Shown here: piece after piece, positions 16,980-25,299 of the stretch
Layout: every line of letters begins with the position of its first letter
How positions within the stretch are numbered: position 1 is the stretch's first letter
From: Fusibacter sp. A1
GTDB lineage: Bacteria > Bacillota > Clostridia > Peptostreptococcales > Acidaminobacteraceae
Reading direction: 5' to 3'
Assembly (NCBI RefSeq): GCF_004125825.1
Contig: NZ_QQWI01000001.1
Location: 248,001-312,000 of the forward strand
DNA length: 64,000 bases
Notes under the pieces: generated by a model
The model's database searches: none
What the model saw: the letters and a program-made list of their open reading frames with translations, nothing else
What the model was told of the DNA's origin: nothing
Position numbers and translations under genes: made by a program

Positions 16980-18389
16980 TCACTCGTTCCCTGCTGCATT
17001 TCGTCCAGCGATTCGTCCAAACACTAGACACTCACTGATCGCACAGCTACCTAACCGACTGGCCCCGTGGACACCACCAGTGACTTCACCCGCCGCATAA
17101 AGCCCCGGAATCACATCACCGCTAGTGCTGACAACTTCACACGTAGGTGTTATCTTCAATCCACCCATAGTATGATGAACTTTCGGCCATAACCTCATAG
17201 CGTAAAAAGGCGCTTTAGCAAAAGTACCGGCTCCTTCAATCACGGGTTTATGAAAGGCGGTATCCTCACCTTGTGTGATGCCCTCATTGAATGTTTTTAT
17301 CGTATGTTGGATTTTACCTTCTGGAATGTGATAATACCTGGCTAGCTTTTCTACCGTGTCGAAAGTAAGGACAATCCCTTTTTTTAAACACGGTGTAATG
17401 TCCCACCCTGAATACTTCACAGCAGCCGCATCGGCTACCGCTATGCATGGATGTCCAATCGCTAGCATTTTATCCGACAACACCTTTCGGTCTGCCAATT
17501 CATTGACGAATCGATTGCCGGTTTCGGGGTCGATAATCATTCCATACTGAAAAACGATGTACTCAGAAAATATCGGACCGACTCCATAACCTTTTTCGTC
17601 AGGACACGCCCATGGTCCAAGTTGTATAAAATTCATATCCACCGTATCTGCACCAATTCTCATTGATTCAATAATAGCTTCAGCAGTAGCAAATGGCTTA
17701 TTGGTTGTATCTATCAGATTTGTTAACCGACTATCGTACTTTGTTCTAAATGAAACATCACTACTAAAACCACCAGTGGCAATAATTACACCCTTATTAG
17801 CTTTCACATAAACATCTTCACCCTTTTGAGTATCATTATATTCATAACCATTTCTAAATATAGCGCCACAGACTCTATCAAAATCGTCAAAAATATAGGA
17901 TTTAAAATACATTTGCCTGTGATCTTTAATTCCTAGATCACTAATTTTTTCAACTTGCTTTTTAATAATCGTCGCACCTGTTGTTTTGTCAGCAGTATAA
18001 CACCTTGCAACACTATGTCCACCAAAGCGGTCTACCCTATTTAAATAAGGTACTTTTAAATAATGAATAGACCAATCAAAAGCTTCTTTTGATTGGTCTA
18101 CAAGTAAGCGAACAAGATGTTTATTATTTAGTTCAAGACCCGACTTCATTATATCTTGATACATTAATTCTTTTGAGTCCTTGATTAAACGGTCCTTTTG
18201 TAGTTTGGTTTCTGGTGCAGCAATGCCACCATCACTTATGATTGAGTTTCCGCCTATCGCTTTCATCTTTTCAAAGATAAGTACATCCACACCGGCATTT
18301 TTAGCTTCAATTGCTGCGCTTAACCCCGCAAAGCCACTACCAATAACAATAACATCTGTTTCGATATCATACTTGATTTGTGTATTCAT
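16980..18389 (-). CDS. Fumarate-reductase-like FAD flavoprotein
   Basis: 469 residues in the FAD_binding_2 (fumarate reductase/succinate dehydrogenase flavoprotein) family. The N-terminal dinucleotide fold is VIGSGFAGLSAAIEAKNAG. Active-site signatures are present: GGHSVARCY, RFVNELADR, HHTMGGLKI and GASRLGSCAISECLVFGRIAG, containing the substrate-binding His and Arg residues of the family. There is no signal peptide and no FMN-binding or haem domain, so the enzyme is cytoplasmic and needs an external donor. It may reduce fumarate, urocanate or another enoate. ATG 18389 is preceded by GGAGG. A truncated substrate-binding protein gene lies just upstream on the same strand. Confidence 0.85.
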   Translation of the reverse strand: MNTQIKYDIETDVIVIGSGFAGLSAAIEAKNAGVDVLIFEKMKAIGGNSIISDGGIAAPETKLQKDRLIKDSKELMYQDIMKSGLELNNKHLVRLLVDQSKEAFDWSIHYLKVPYLNRVDRFGGHSVARCYTADKTTGATIIKKQVEKISDLGIKDHRQMYFKSYIFDDFDRVCGAIFRNGYEYNDTQKGEDVYVKANKGVIIATGGFSSDVSFRTKYDSRLTNLIDTTNKPFATAEAIIESMRIGADTVDMNFIQLGPWACPDEKGYGVGPIFSEYIVFQYGMIIDPETGNRFVNELADRKVLSDKMLAIGHPCIAVADAAAVKYSGWDITPCLKKGIVLTFDTVEKLARYYHIPEGKIQHTIKTFNEGITQGEDTAFHKPVIEGAGTFAKAPFYAMRLWPKVHHTMGGLKITPTCEVVSTSGDVIPGLYAAGEVTGGVHGASRLGSCAISECLVFGRIAGRNAAGNE

Positions 18390-18434
18390 AGGAACCTCCA
18401 ACAAATATTTCATAAATTTGCAAACCCTTATTTG

Positions 18435-19073
18435 TTATTTCTCAAGTAGACCAGCATCTGTTAACATCAGCGTTGCAACATCTCTTGCTGAATCACCTTC
18501 GTCTACCATTAGATTATAAACTTGCATCTCTGCTTCCGTCCAGTGGCCACCAAGTTCTTCTAGCGCCTTAACAACTTCTGGGTTTTCATTTGCAAATTCC
18601 ATTTTGAGAATAGGTGTTACATAATACGGAGGGAAAAAGTTTTTATCATCTACAAGATTAACTAAACCAAATTTAGCGATACGACCATCCGTACTATAAG
18701 ATGTGTTTACATCAATTTTTGAGTCTTTTAGCGCTGAATAAGTTAAACTTTGATCCATTGATACTTCTTTGCTAAAATCAAGACCAAGATAAAGCTCTTT
18801 AAGACCAATCAACCCATCCATTCGATTGATAAACTCATCATCACTTCCAAGAATCATATCACCTGATACAGCAACTAAATCAGAAATATTAGTTAAGTTA
18901 AACGTTTCTGCAGTTTCTGGTCTTACTGATAAAACATAAGTGTTGTTCCAACCAAGTGGTTTTAACCAAGTGATACCATCTTTTTCTTCACTAGCACTTT
19001 TAACATAATCAAAGGTTTCCTGAACACCAATAATTTCGGTTTGTTTAAAGATTGCACCATCGGAACGGTGGCT
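18435..19073 (-). pseudogene. 5'-truncated choline/glycine-betaine-type ABC substrate-binding protein
   Basis: The open frame runs from a TAG at 19074-19076 to the stop at 18435 and carries about 200 residues of an OpuC/OsmF-type (quaternary amine) binding protein: TWLKPLGWNNTYVLSVR, LGSDDEFINRMDGLIGLKEL, DVNTSYSTDGRIAKFGLVNL, DDKNFFPPYYVTPIL. It lacks the signal peptide and the first lobe (about 100 residues), so it cannot be secreted or work. Partner ATPase and permease genes are absent. The 5' break coincides with the 5' break of the plus-strand gene that follows, which points to one rearrangement. It stood upstream of the FAD reductase, perhaps once as one operon. Confidence 0.75.
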
Positions 19074-19649
19074 CTATTTAGCAAGTATATGCATTTAGGG
19101 AAGAATGACAAAATAATTGAAGATTACGTACTTACTGATAAGCAATTAGAGGCTATTGATGAAAAGATCGCTGATTTTATTCAATTAAACAGCGAAGAAA
19201 AATTAACTGAAAAAGAACTAAAAAAAATCCTAAAAGAGCTTAAACACACACATGTTGTGACTAATGAATTTGTTACTTCAAGCGAGCCTCAAATAACTTC
19301 TATAATTCCTGATTTCGATAGAATTAGTTGTAATTTTTTCACATTAGAAGATACTAGTCAAAGATTCGGAGTTTACACTGTGTTCAAGAATGAGGATATA
19401 TTTGATACTCATGATATGTATAGCATTGACTTAATAGGTAGAAGACAAGCATATCCGGGTTCACATTTAACTTATGTGATATACTATAAGCATGAAGTAC
19501 AATACTTAATAAGACCACAAGGTCTGAGTACATGGAAATCATATATGCCAGCAAATGGGATGGGGATCCATTTCGAAGCGATTCTTACGGTAACTGACGA
19601 TGGTGCCGGCGGAGGAAAAGCTTGGGATTATTACAGTAGTTATTACTAA
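19041..19649 (+). CDS. Unknown AT-rich islet protein, probably 5'-truncated
   Basis: The longest frame begins at TTG 19041 inside the broken binding-protein gene and has no ribosome binding site, so the first 10 or so codons are not native. From about 19070 on the peptide (LFSKYMHLGKND ... DYVLTDKQLEAIDEKIADFI) aligns with the middle of the next gene's product (RISKLNVLERID ... TYAINQSEMDRIDKKIMEFI), which has about 65 more residues upstream. The C-terminal half is different and ends in a Gly- and Tyr-rich tail (GAGGGKAWDYYSSYY). No family recognised. AT-richer than its neighbours. Confidence 0.5.
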   Translation: MFKDCTIGTVALFSKYMHLGKNDKIIEDYVLTDKQLEAIDEKIADFIQLNSEEKLTEKELKKILKELKHTHVVTNEFVTSSEPQITSIIPDFDRISCNFFTLEDTSQRFGVYTVFKNEDIFDTHDMYSIDLIGRRQAYPGSHLTYVIYYKHEVQYLIRPQGLSTWKSYMPANGMGIHFEAILTVTDDGAGGGKAWDYYSSYY

Positions 19650-19721
19650 TTTATTATATCGCAATAAATTAATTATTTTTAGAAATAATTCGTTGGATTA
19701 ATTATACAAAGGTGGGATATT

Positions 19722-20434
19722 GTGATTGTTATCAATCAATACATGAATAAAGTTACATTGTGTAATTTAAAGAAACTAGTAGACATTGTTTGTTCAACTG
19801 ATTGCTATCACCTATCAAGTATAATTAATACAAAGATTAGAGTTTCACAACATCAACATGAAATAGACAAGTACATTTTGTCAAACTCATTAAAACGGAT
19901 ATCCAAATTAAATGTTCTTGAAAGAATTGATTATGGTAATACATATGCTATCAATCAAAGTGAAATGGACCGTATTGATAAAAAAATCATGGAATTCATA
20001 ACTAAATTTGGTCCTGAAAACTTAACCCAGAAAACTGTTAATCAAATAACTAAATCTGTAAAAAAAATAACTACAATAGTCCAAGTTATAACGTTAACAG
20101 TATTTCAACAACCTATAAGTTGGCTGATATTATCAGATCAATTGAAAACTTAGTGAAATATGGTTATATCAATTCCATCTATCAATGTAAATATAACAAC
20201 AGCAAAATAATTGAGATTAAAATCATAGATTCATATATTACTCATGATGGAATCATTTTTTTGCAGCAAGCTGAATCATTTAGCCAATTAATTTATGATA
20301 TTCAAGTGACATTTAGAAGCTTATACAGAATAATTAAGGATAACCAAAGTAAAATTAGCAAAATGGATCTAGAAAATCTAGTTTTGAAAACAATACAAGA
20401 TTATTCATTGGAGTGGCTAGAAGTACATAACTGA
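19722..20434 (+). pseudogene. Unknown islet protein split by a frame change at an A8 run
   Basis: GTG 19722 with AAAGGTGGG upstream opens a frame to 20153; a second frame carries on to 20434. Together they give about 237 residues: an N-terminal part that looks like a winged helix (NLKKLVDIVCSTDCYHLSS, IDKYILSNSLKRISKLNVLE), the segment shared with the upstream paralogue, then LADIIRSIENLVKYGYINS and an acidic C-terminus. The frames meet at eight A residues (20060-20067), read as gtA AAA AAA; a -1 slip or one added A would join them. It may be an indel-broken gene, a phase-variable gene or a programmed frameshift. No family recognised. Confidence 0.5.
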
Positions 20435-20919
20435 TTGAAACTTACTATTTACACTATCTCATGTTTTTTCACAATTCTTATAAGTCATAACCATATTAAA
20501 GACAGCCCTTTCTATAACAAAAGGACCAGACTGTAGACAAAGTCCACGAAAGTGGCCTTTGTCTTTTTTTGTACTTCATTCAAATGTAGTGGGCTCTTCT
20601 TATTATACTTTTATATTCTCAATTAATTTAACCAAATATTTTGACTGAAACTTCTCACTGACTAATAACTGTTTTACAGTCATACTATTTCTAAGCTCAA
20701 GTTCTTTTTTAGTTCTTGTATTTTCACCCTAATATTACCCCAATGAATGTAGACCACATGATCGAGCTTTTAAGACTTAACTTGCGAAGAATGAGATATA
20801 AGCAAAAACAGAAGAGCTAGTATGCATGACTGTACACCATGAGAAATAAGATTACCCGCTCTTCTGTTACTGATCAGTTTGAGGTTTTACTTATCCAAAG
20901 TTCATCTACATTTCATACA
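20435..20919. other. Gene-poor 485-base stretch
   Basis: It holds a strong terminator (20535-20570), a 25-codon open frame from ATG 20743 with no clear ribosome binding site, and an 11-bp inverted repeat AACAGAAGAGC / GCTCTTCTGTT (20807-20817 and 20858-20868). No recognisable gene. Confidence 0.5.
20535..20570 (+). terminator. Intrinsic terminator after the AT-rich islet
   Basis: Stem AGACAAAG-T-CCAC with its partner GTGG-C-CTTTGTCT (one mismatch), a GAAA tetraloop and a run of T residues on the plus strand. It is about 100 bases beyond the last islet gene. Confidence 0.85.
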
Positions 20920-21225
20920 TTAAGTATAGATCACTTCAATGTCGTTGACAAAGTTCTTACAAAGGAGAAGTTCTGTTTTCACTTGATCCAGTTGATTCTG
21001 ACTGACTCCGTTGATTACCTTCGTTAGGTAAGTACCTATTTCATTGAGATTGACGGAAGTCAAATCGTCTAAAATGAGTTGAGACATGTTTCTAATTATC
21101 TCATGATTAGCGACTTCTTCAACCATGACCATCACATTATCGCAGTAGGTAATTAAATCCTCTTGAATGAGTTGCTCAATCTTTTCCTTATCAGAACTAT
21201 TCAAAATCATCATATGCTTAGACAT
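20920..21225 (-). CDS. Small hypothetical protein, weakly like the N-terminus of TelA
   Basis: 101 residues, soluble and helical: KIEQLIQEDLITYCDNVMVM, then ILDDLTSVNLNEIGTYLTKV. The 'L-T-x-V-N-x-x-E-I-G-x-x-L' run is faintly reminiscent of the N-terminal region of TelA (toxic anion resistance) proteins, which are about 350 residues, so this could be a remnant or a stand-alone short protein. A start with GGAG 8 bases upstream supports translation. It is isolated, about 120 bases before the histidine kinase stop. Confidence 0.4.
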   Translation of the reverse strand: MSKHMMILNSSDKEKIEQLIQEDLITYCDNVMVMVEEVANHEIIRNMSQLILDDLTSVNLNEIGTYLTKVINGVSQNQLDQVKTELLLCKNFVNDIEVIYT

Positions 21226-21347
21226 CGGTTACGCTCCATTTCTAGACTTCTCATCTGAAGTCATTCTCTATTGAATGTTATGCTTTCTATCTAGTATTAC
21301 CCAATAATCAAGCGCTTAGACTTCTCTATTGCAAATAGTATAAATGA

Positions 21348-22649
21348 CTAACGGCGCTGTAGTGGTAGTCGCACCATCACTTTAACGCCACCCAAATTAG
21401 ATTCTGATACATCAGCGGTACCACCGTGTAGGCTCGCAATGCTTTTTACACTTTTAAGACCAAGACCGTGCCCCTTGGCTTCCATCTGAAGTTCGCTGAT
21501 GCCAGGTCCATTGTCACTGAATGCAATACAAATGAATTTCTCTTCTTTGTATGCCTCAATTTCAAAACGGCTTCCTACGGGTGTGTATTTTAAGACATTG
21601 TCTACAAGGTTGAAGACAAGTTGTCCCATTCGGTAGATATCAAGGTCAAGGTTGATATCTACGATCTCCATATGAACTTTGAGCTCATTTCTAGAAAACG
21701 CCAATTTCCATTTTGAGAGTTCCGTTTCCATCCACTCTTTGAGGTTTACATTCGACAAATAAAGTGCTTCCTTACCGTCCGCAACGTCTTCAAGTAAGAT
21801 ATTCAGCATATGTTTTAGCTTTTCAGTCTCATGTTCGATACTTGCAAGTCCTTCCTCGTGTTCGTCAGGATGATCCTTTAAGTAATCGATCCAAGTAGTC
21901 ATGACGGTTAAGGGTGTTTTTAGATTATGAGCCGTCTGCGAGAAAAACTCACCACGGTAACGATGGTGCTCTTGCCAGCTTTCGGACATGTAGTTCATCA
22001 CTTCTCCTAGCTGTCCGATCTCGTCAAATGGCTTAGTGAAAGCCTGCTCATCAAAGTTTCTGACTGCAAATTGTTGACTGATTCTTTTCAGTTCATTCAA
22101 TCGTTTGGTCACTTTTCTCGAGAACAGTAAAGTAAGTAGGAAAATCATCCCTGCGACTGCGACCGAAACCAAGACAAAACTGGCTGTTTCTTTTAGAACA
22201 ACTTCCTTGATGGCACTTTTATCAGTTACCACATGAACTCTACCAAGATGAAGCCCGTTTTCTGATACAAGTGACTTTGAATAAACGTGCAGCTCCTCCC
22301 CACTTATGACTTCCATTCGATGGCCGGTGCCCTCAGGGACTTCAAGGTACATGCCTGTCGATGCGACCAGTTCATTCCTCGCATTTTCAATCATAATCCA
22401 CGCAGTAGTTGAACGCCTTCTTGCTAAGAACGCACGTGCGTTATCTTCGGTTATCGCTGTCTCTTTTAAGATCTCATAACCGAAGGTGCTTTGAACCTCG
22501 TTCGCAACACCTTCTACAGCCGTTTCAACAATGCCGTTAAGCTGTAAAAAACGCATGTATCCGAAAAAAGCACTCATGATAAGCACAAGTGCGGCAAGTA
22601 AAAGCGCCAAACTTTTATTTAAACTTTTCGTTAAACTGATTCGTTCCAC
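21348..22649 (-). CDS. Membrane sensor histidine kinase
   Basis: 433 residues: helix 1 (about 13-33), an extracytoplasmic sensor of about 120 residues, helix 2 (about 150-172), HAMP, then the kinase core. The phosphoacceptor is in SQTAHNLKTPLTV, the N box is LVFNLVDNVLKYTP, and ATP-lid motifs are FSDNGPGIS and GHGLGLKSV. GTG 22649 with AAAGGG upstream is chosen over ATG 22667, which has no ribosome binding site; either way it overlaps the response regulator gene and the two are coupled. The input signal is unknown; the co-operonic lipoprotein upstream is a candidate signal partner. Confidence 0.85.
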   Translation of the reverse strand: MERISLTKSLNKSLALLLAALVLIMSAFFGYMRFLQLNGIVETAVEGVANEVQSTFGYEILKETAITEDNARAFLARRRSTTAWIMIENARNELVASTGMYLEVPEGTGHRMEVISGEELHVYSKSLVSENGLHLGRVHVVTDKSAIKEVVLKETASFVLVSVAVAGMIFLLTLLFSRKVTKRLNELKRISQQFAVRNFDEQAFTKPFDEIGQLGEVMNYMSESWQEHHRYRGEFFSQTAHNLKTPLTVMTTWIDYLKDHPDEHEEGLASIEHETEKLKHMLNILLEDVADGKEALYLSNVNLKEWMETELSKWKLAFSRNELKVHMEIVDINLDLDIYRMGQLVFNLVDNVLKYTPVGSRFEIEAYKEEKFICIAFSDNGPGISELQMEAKGHGLGLKSVKSIASLHGGTADVSESNLGGVKVMVRLPLQRR

Positions 22650-23302
22650 TGATATCCCTTTCCCCATTTGGTCAGAATAATTTCTTCGGTCATTTTTTTC
22701 CGGATCCTCTGTATATTCACATCGACCACTTTAGTGGTACCAAAGTAGTTTTTACCCCAAACTTTATCAAGTAACTCATCCCTACTGACCACATGACCCA
22801 TGCGTTCAAGCAGACATGCGATAATCAATGTTTCGGTATTGGTTAAATCCACCCTGGAACCCTTCCAAACAAAATAACCCTCTTCTTCATTCAATCCGTA
22901 GCTGTTCGCAGTACTACTTCTCTTTGAAGCTTCTTTGATAATCAAAACTTTGCGGTACAGGGCATTTATTCGTGCTAATAACTCCTTTGTGTTAAATGGT
23001 TTGGTCACATAGTCGTCCGCTCCACCCATCAATCCTTTTACTTTATCTTCGCTCTGGGACTTTGCCGTCAGCATGATCGCCCCTATTGACTCATTGATAG
23101 CCCTTAGCCATTTTAGCGCTTCAAACCCGTCTTTACCGGGGAGCATCACATCGATAAGTGCGATATCAAAATCATTGATGTTCCTTAACTGGAAAAGCGC
23201 CTCGGCACTTTGTACCCAGACGACTTTTTCCACGTTCTTTTCAAGTGTTTTTGTTAAAATATGACCGATTCCAAGGTCATCCTCAAGCAGTAGCACCTTC
23301 AC
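22631..23302 (-). CDS. OmpR/PhoB-family response regulator
   Basis: 223 residues. The receiver domain has acidic pocket residues in LLLEDD, the phosphoacceptor Asp in ALIDVMLPG, the switch region IMLTAKSQ and the conserved Lys in VTKPFNTKEL. The C-terminal winged helix is of OmpR type (LLERMGHVVSRDELLDKVWG, then VVDVNIQRIRKKM). It receives phosphate from the overlapping histidine kinase and acts as a DNA-binding regulator. The start lies 15 bases after the lipoprotein stop, so the three genes are one operon. Confidence 0.9.
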   Translation of the reverse strand: MKVLLLEDDLGIGHILTKTLEKNVEKVVWVQSAEALFQLRNINDFDIALIDVMLPGKDGFEALKWLRAINESIGAIMLTAKSQSEDKVKGLMGGADDYVTKPFNTKELLARINALYRKVLIIKEASKRSSTANSYGLNEEEGYFVWKGSRVDLTNTETLIIACLLERMGHVVSRDELLDKVWGKNYFGTTKVVDVNIQRIRKKMTEEIILTKWGKGYQWNESV

Positions 23303-23317
23303 ATCATTACCTCTTCA

Positions 23318-24541
23318 TTACCTCTTCATCGCCTCTTTATTTATCGCAAAAGCCTCTTTAAAGGCATTTTTTTCCATCTCTGTGATGGTTGTCGACCAAC
23401 TAGCGACAGCATTTAGATAGTCGGACTTATCTAATACTTCTATACCCTCTATCTCTGTTTTAAGTGCTTGTAGTTCAACATCATCCACGTAGTAGATTGT
23501 CACTAGCTCATTTGCAGAAACCGTATCCGTATACGTATAATAGATTTGTTCGTCTTCGTAGCCGCTACGTGTGATGGCATAGTTTTGCACCCATTCAGGC
23601 TTCATCTTTAGCTTACCATAATACGTCTCGTGGTACACCGCTACATCCACGAAATCCGGTTCGATCCAGTTCGCATACCAAGTCAGCCAAACAGTACCCG
23701 CCATAGAGCTATCCGTTTGAAAGGGGGATGGATCCATAAACGGAAACTCAAACACACCATCACCATCGGTATCCCTAATGCTTGCATAGTAAGCGGTATA
23801 GGGCTGATCATATTCACCTTCTTGGCGGTAGAAAAGCGCTTCAAGTTGACCGTCAACCGATTTTACCACAGCATCAGAAACAGCACTGTGCGCACCGACA
23901 CCTGCTGTAAAGAACACCGCGGATCTACCGTCCATGAGTTTTCCGCTTTCCATCTCGGTCCCATATAAGAAACCCAGATTGATTTTTTGCTGTTCTTCAA
24001 AGGTAGAAAGATTCAACTCATACAGATAACTCTCCCTAATGGCATCCACTTCTTCCTCACCCATGATATAAAGCTGATCGCCACCTGCTAAATTTGCAAC
24101 TATAAATGCTTTTCCCTCTGCAGTATAAATCACATCACCGCCAGTTGCAATATCATACACTTCAATTAAGCTACGACCGGTATCATGGAAATATTGGATG
24201 ATGACCTCATCAGTACCATCACCAGTTGTATCATATGTAGTTACTTTTACAAGCGTAGAACCTGCAAGCTCGATGCTGTTGACCTTTTGATTACGCTCAT
24301 CCAGTACCTCGATCACAAGTTGTCCATCAGCGGTAACCGCTGCGGAGTAGCCCTCACCTAAATCGAAAATACCGCTAACCAGTTCTCCATGTTCAACTTC
24401 GTCTAGCCATCTAGCACCCAGATCAACATCAAGACTAGGCTCTTTCATCACATCTTCCGCTTGAGATATTGTACACCCTCCAAGCAGACCAGAAGCAGTA
24501 AAAACACCAAACAACAAACCTAAAATGCTTTTTTTCATCAT
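23318..24541 (-). CDS. Putative lipoprotein with acidic Asp-Gly repeats
   Basis: About 407 residues. A signal peptide and lipobox are clear: MMKKSILGLLFGVFTASG, then LLGGC. The mature part is beta-rich and acidic, with metal-site-like runs DTTGDGTDEV and DTDGDGVFEF, which recall FG-GAP or EF-hand-like loops. No enzyme motif. A GGAGG lies only 2-5 bases before the paired ATG codons (24541 and 24538). It is first in an operon with the response regulator and kinase, so it may feed the sensor or be regulated by it. Function unknown. Confidence 0.7.
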   Translation of the reverse strand: MMKKSILGLLFGVFTASGLLGGCTISQAEDVMKEPSLDVDLGARWLDEVEHGELVSGIFDLGEGYSAAVTADGQLVIEVLDERNQKVNSIELAGSTLVKVTTYDTTGDGTDEVIIQYFHDTGRSLIEVYDIATGGDVIYTAEGKAFIVANLAGGDQLYIMGEEEVDAIRESYLYELNLSTFEEQQKINLGFLYGTEMESGKLMDGRSAVFFTAGVGAHSAVSDAVVKSVDGQLEALFYRQEGEYDQPYTAYYASIRDTDGDGVFEFPFMDPSPFQTDSSMAGTVWLTWYANWIEPDFVDVAVYHETYYGKLKMKPEWVQNYAITRSGYEDEQIYYTYTDTVSANELVTIYYVDDVELQALKTEIEGIEVLDKSDYLNAVASWSTTITEMEKNAFKEAFAINKEAMKR

Positions 24542-24685
24542 TACCTCCAATGTCATTTATAATCTAACCCTATCTTACATCGATAGCTAGAGAAAAAAGT
24601 TACAAATGAGTATCAAAAATTTAGTTGAGAAAAAGCTAGAAAGTCGATTAATTATGTATTTAATTATAGTGTGATGAACAACTGG

Positions 24686-24712
24686 TTTAACACCACATCA
24701 AAGTGGTATAAA
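24686..24712 (+). promoter_or_regulatory. Possible promoter and small operator of the V4R-cyclase operon
   Basis: TATAAA (24707-24712) is a candidate -10 about 55 bases before the V4R start; upstream TTTAAC is a weak -35 with short spacing. ACCAC / GTGGT (24692-24696 and 24703-24707) forms an inverted repeat across the spacer. Confidence 0.25.
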
Positions 24713-24765
24713 TTACAAAAGTTAGTCATTCAAAGTACTATTATAAACTAATCTGGGAGGTCAGT

Positions 24766-25299
24766 ATGTTTAAAGAAGAAAGAACTGAATCCAAATTTGA
24801 GTGGACCATGTTAGGAAATGTCAGTGAAGGACGACCTAACCTAGGCGAAAATGTTCCGGTAGATGTTTATAGGTTAATGCAGTTTACACTTCGTGACGCT
24901 ATGATTCAAGCAGTTGGTGTCGAAGCTACAGATGCTGTGTTTTATGACGCAGGTAAGAAAGCGGGGCTTGAGTTTTTAAAGAACATGATAGGTAAAGCAG
25001 ACACTTTTAGCGAATTTGTAGAACGCACACAAGAAAAACTAAAAGATTTGGGCATCGGAATTCTAAGAGTTGAAAACGCCGATCTTTACAACAACCTATT
25101 TACTCTAACTGTTTCTGAGGACTTGGACTGCTCTGGGCTTCCTATCACAGACGAAGAAATTTGTGTCTATGACGAAGGTTTCATCGCAGGACTTTTACTT
25201 GGTCAGACAAATATGAAATTTGATGTGAAAGAAATCGACTGCTGGTGCTCAGGAGATCGCGTCTGTCGATTTGATATAAGACCATCGGAGGCAGTATAG
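24766..25299 (+). CDS. V4R-domain sensor protein
   Basis: 177 residues consisting essentially of one V4R (vinyl-4-reductase) domain. Hallmarks: a helical start (VYRLMQFTLRDAMIQ), GKKAGLEFLKNM, the pair YDEGFIAGLLLG, and the Cys-rich end DCWCSGDRVCRFDI. V4R domains bind small hydrophobic or metal ligands and often act as input domains of regulators. Here the domain is a separate protein; its TAG overlaps the GTG start of the adenylate cyclase by one base, so the two are translationally coupled and may form a sensor-effector pair. GGGAGG lies before the ATG. Confidence 0.8.
   Translation: MFKEERTESKFEWTMLGNVSEGRPNLGENVPVDVYRLMQFTLRDAMIQAVGVEATDAVFYDAGKKAGLEFLKNMIGKADTFSEFVERTQEKLKDLGIGILRVENADLYNNLFTLTVSEDLDCSGLPITDEEICVYDEGFIAGLLLGQTNMKFDVKEIDCWCSGDRVCRFDIRPSEAV

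Noticed and set aside
20486..20600. Insertion sequence end suggested by repeated-looking terminator DNA
   Set aside because: No transposase remnant, matching inverted end or target duplication could be found; it is adequately explained as an intrinsic terminator.
23630..23968. 112-codon plus-strand frame over the lipoprotein gene
   Set aside because: Antisense shadow of a gene with a clear lipobox and operon context.
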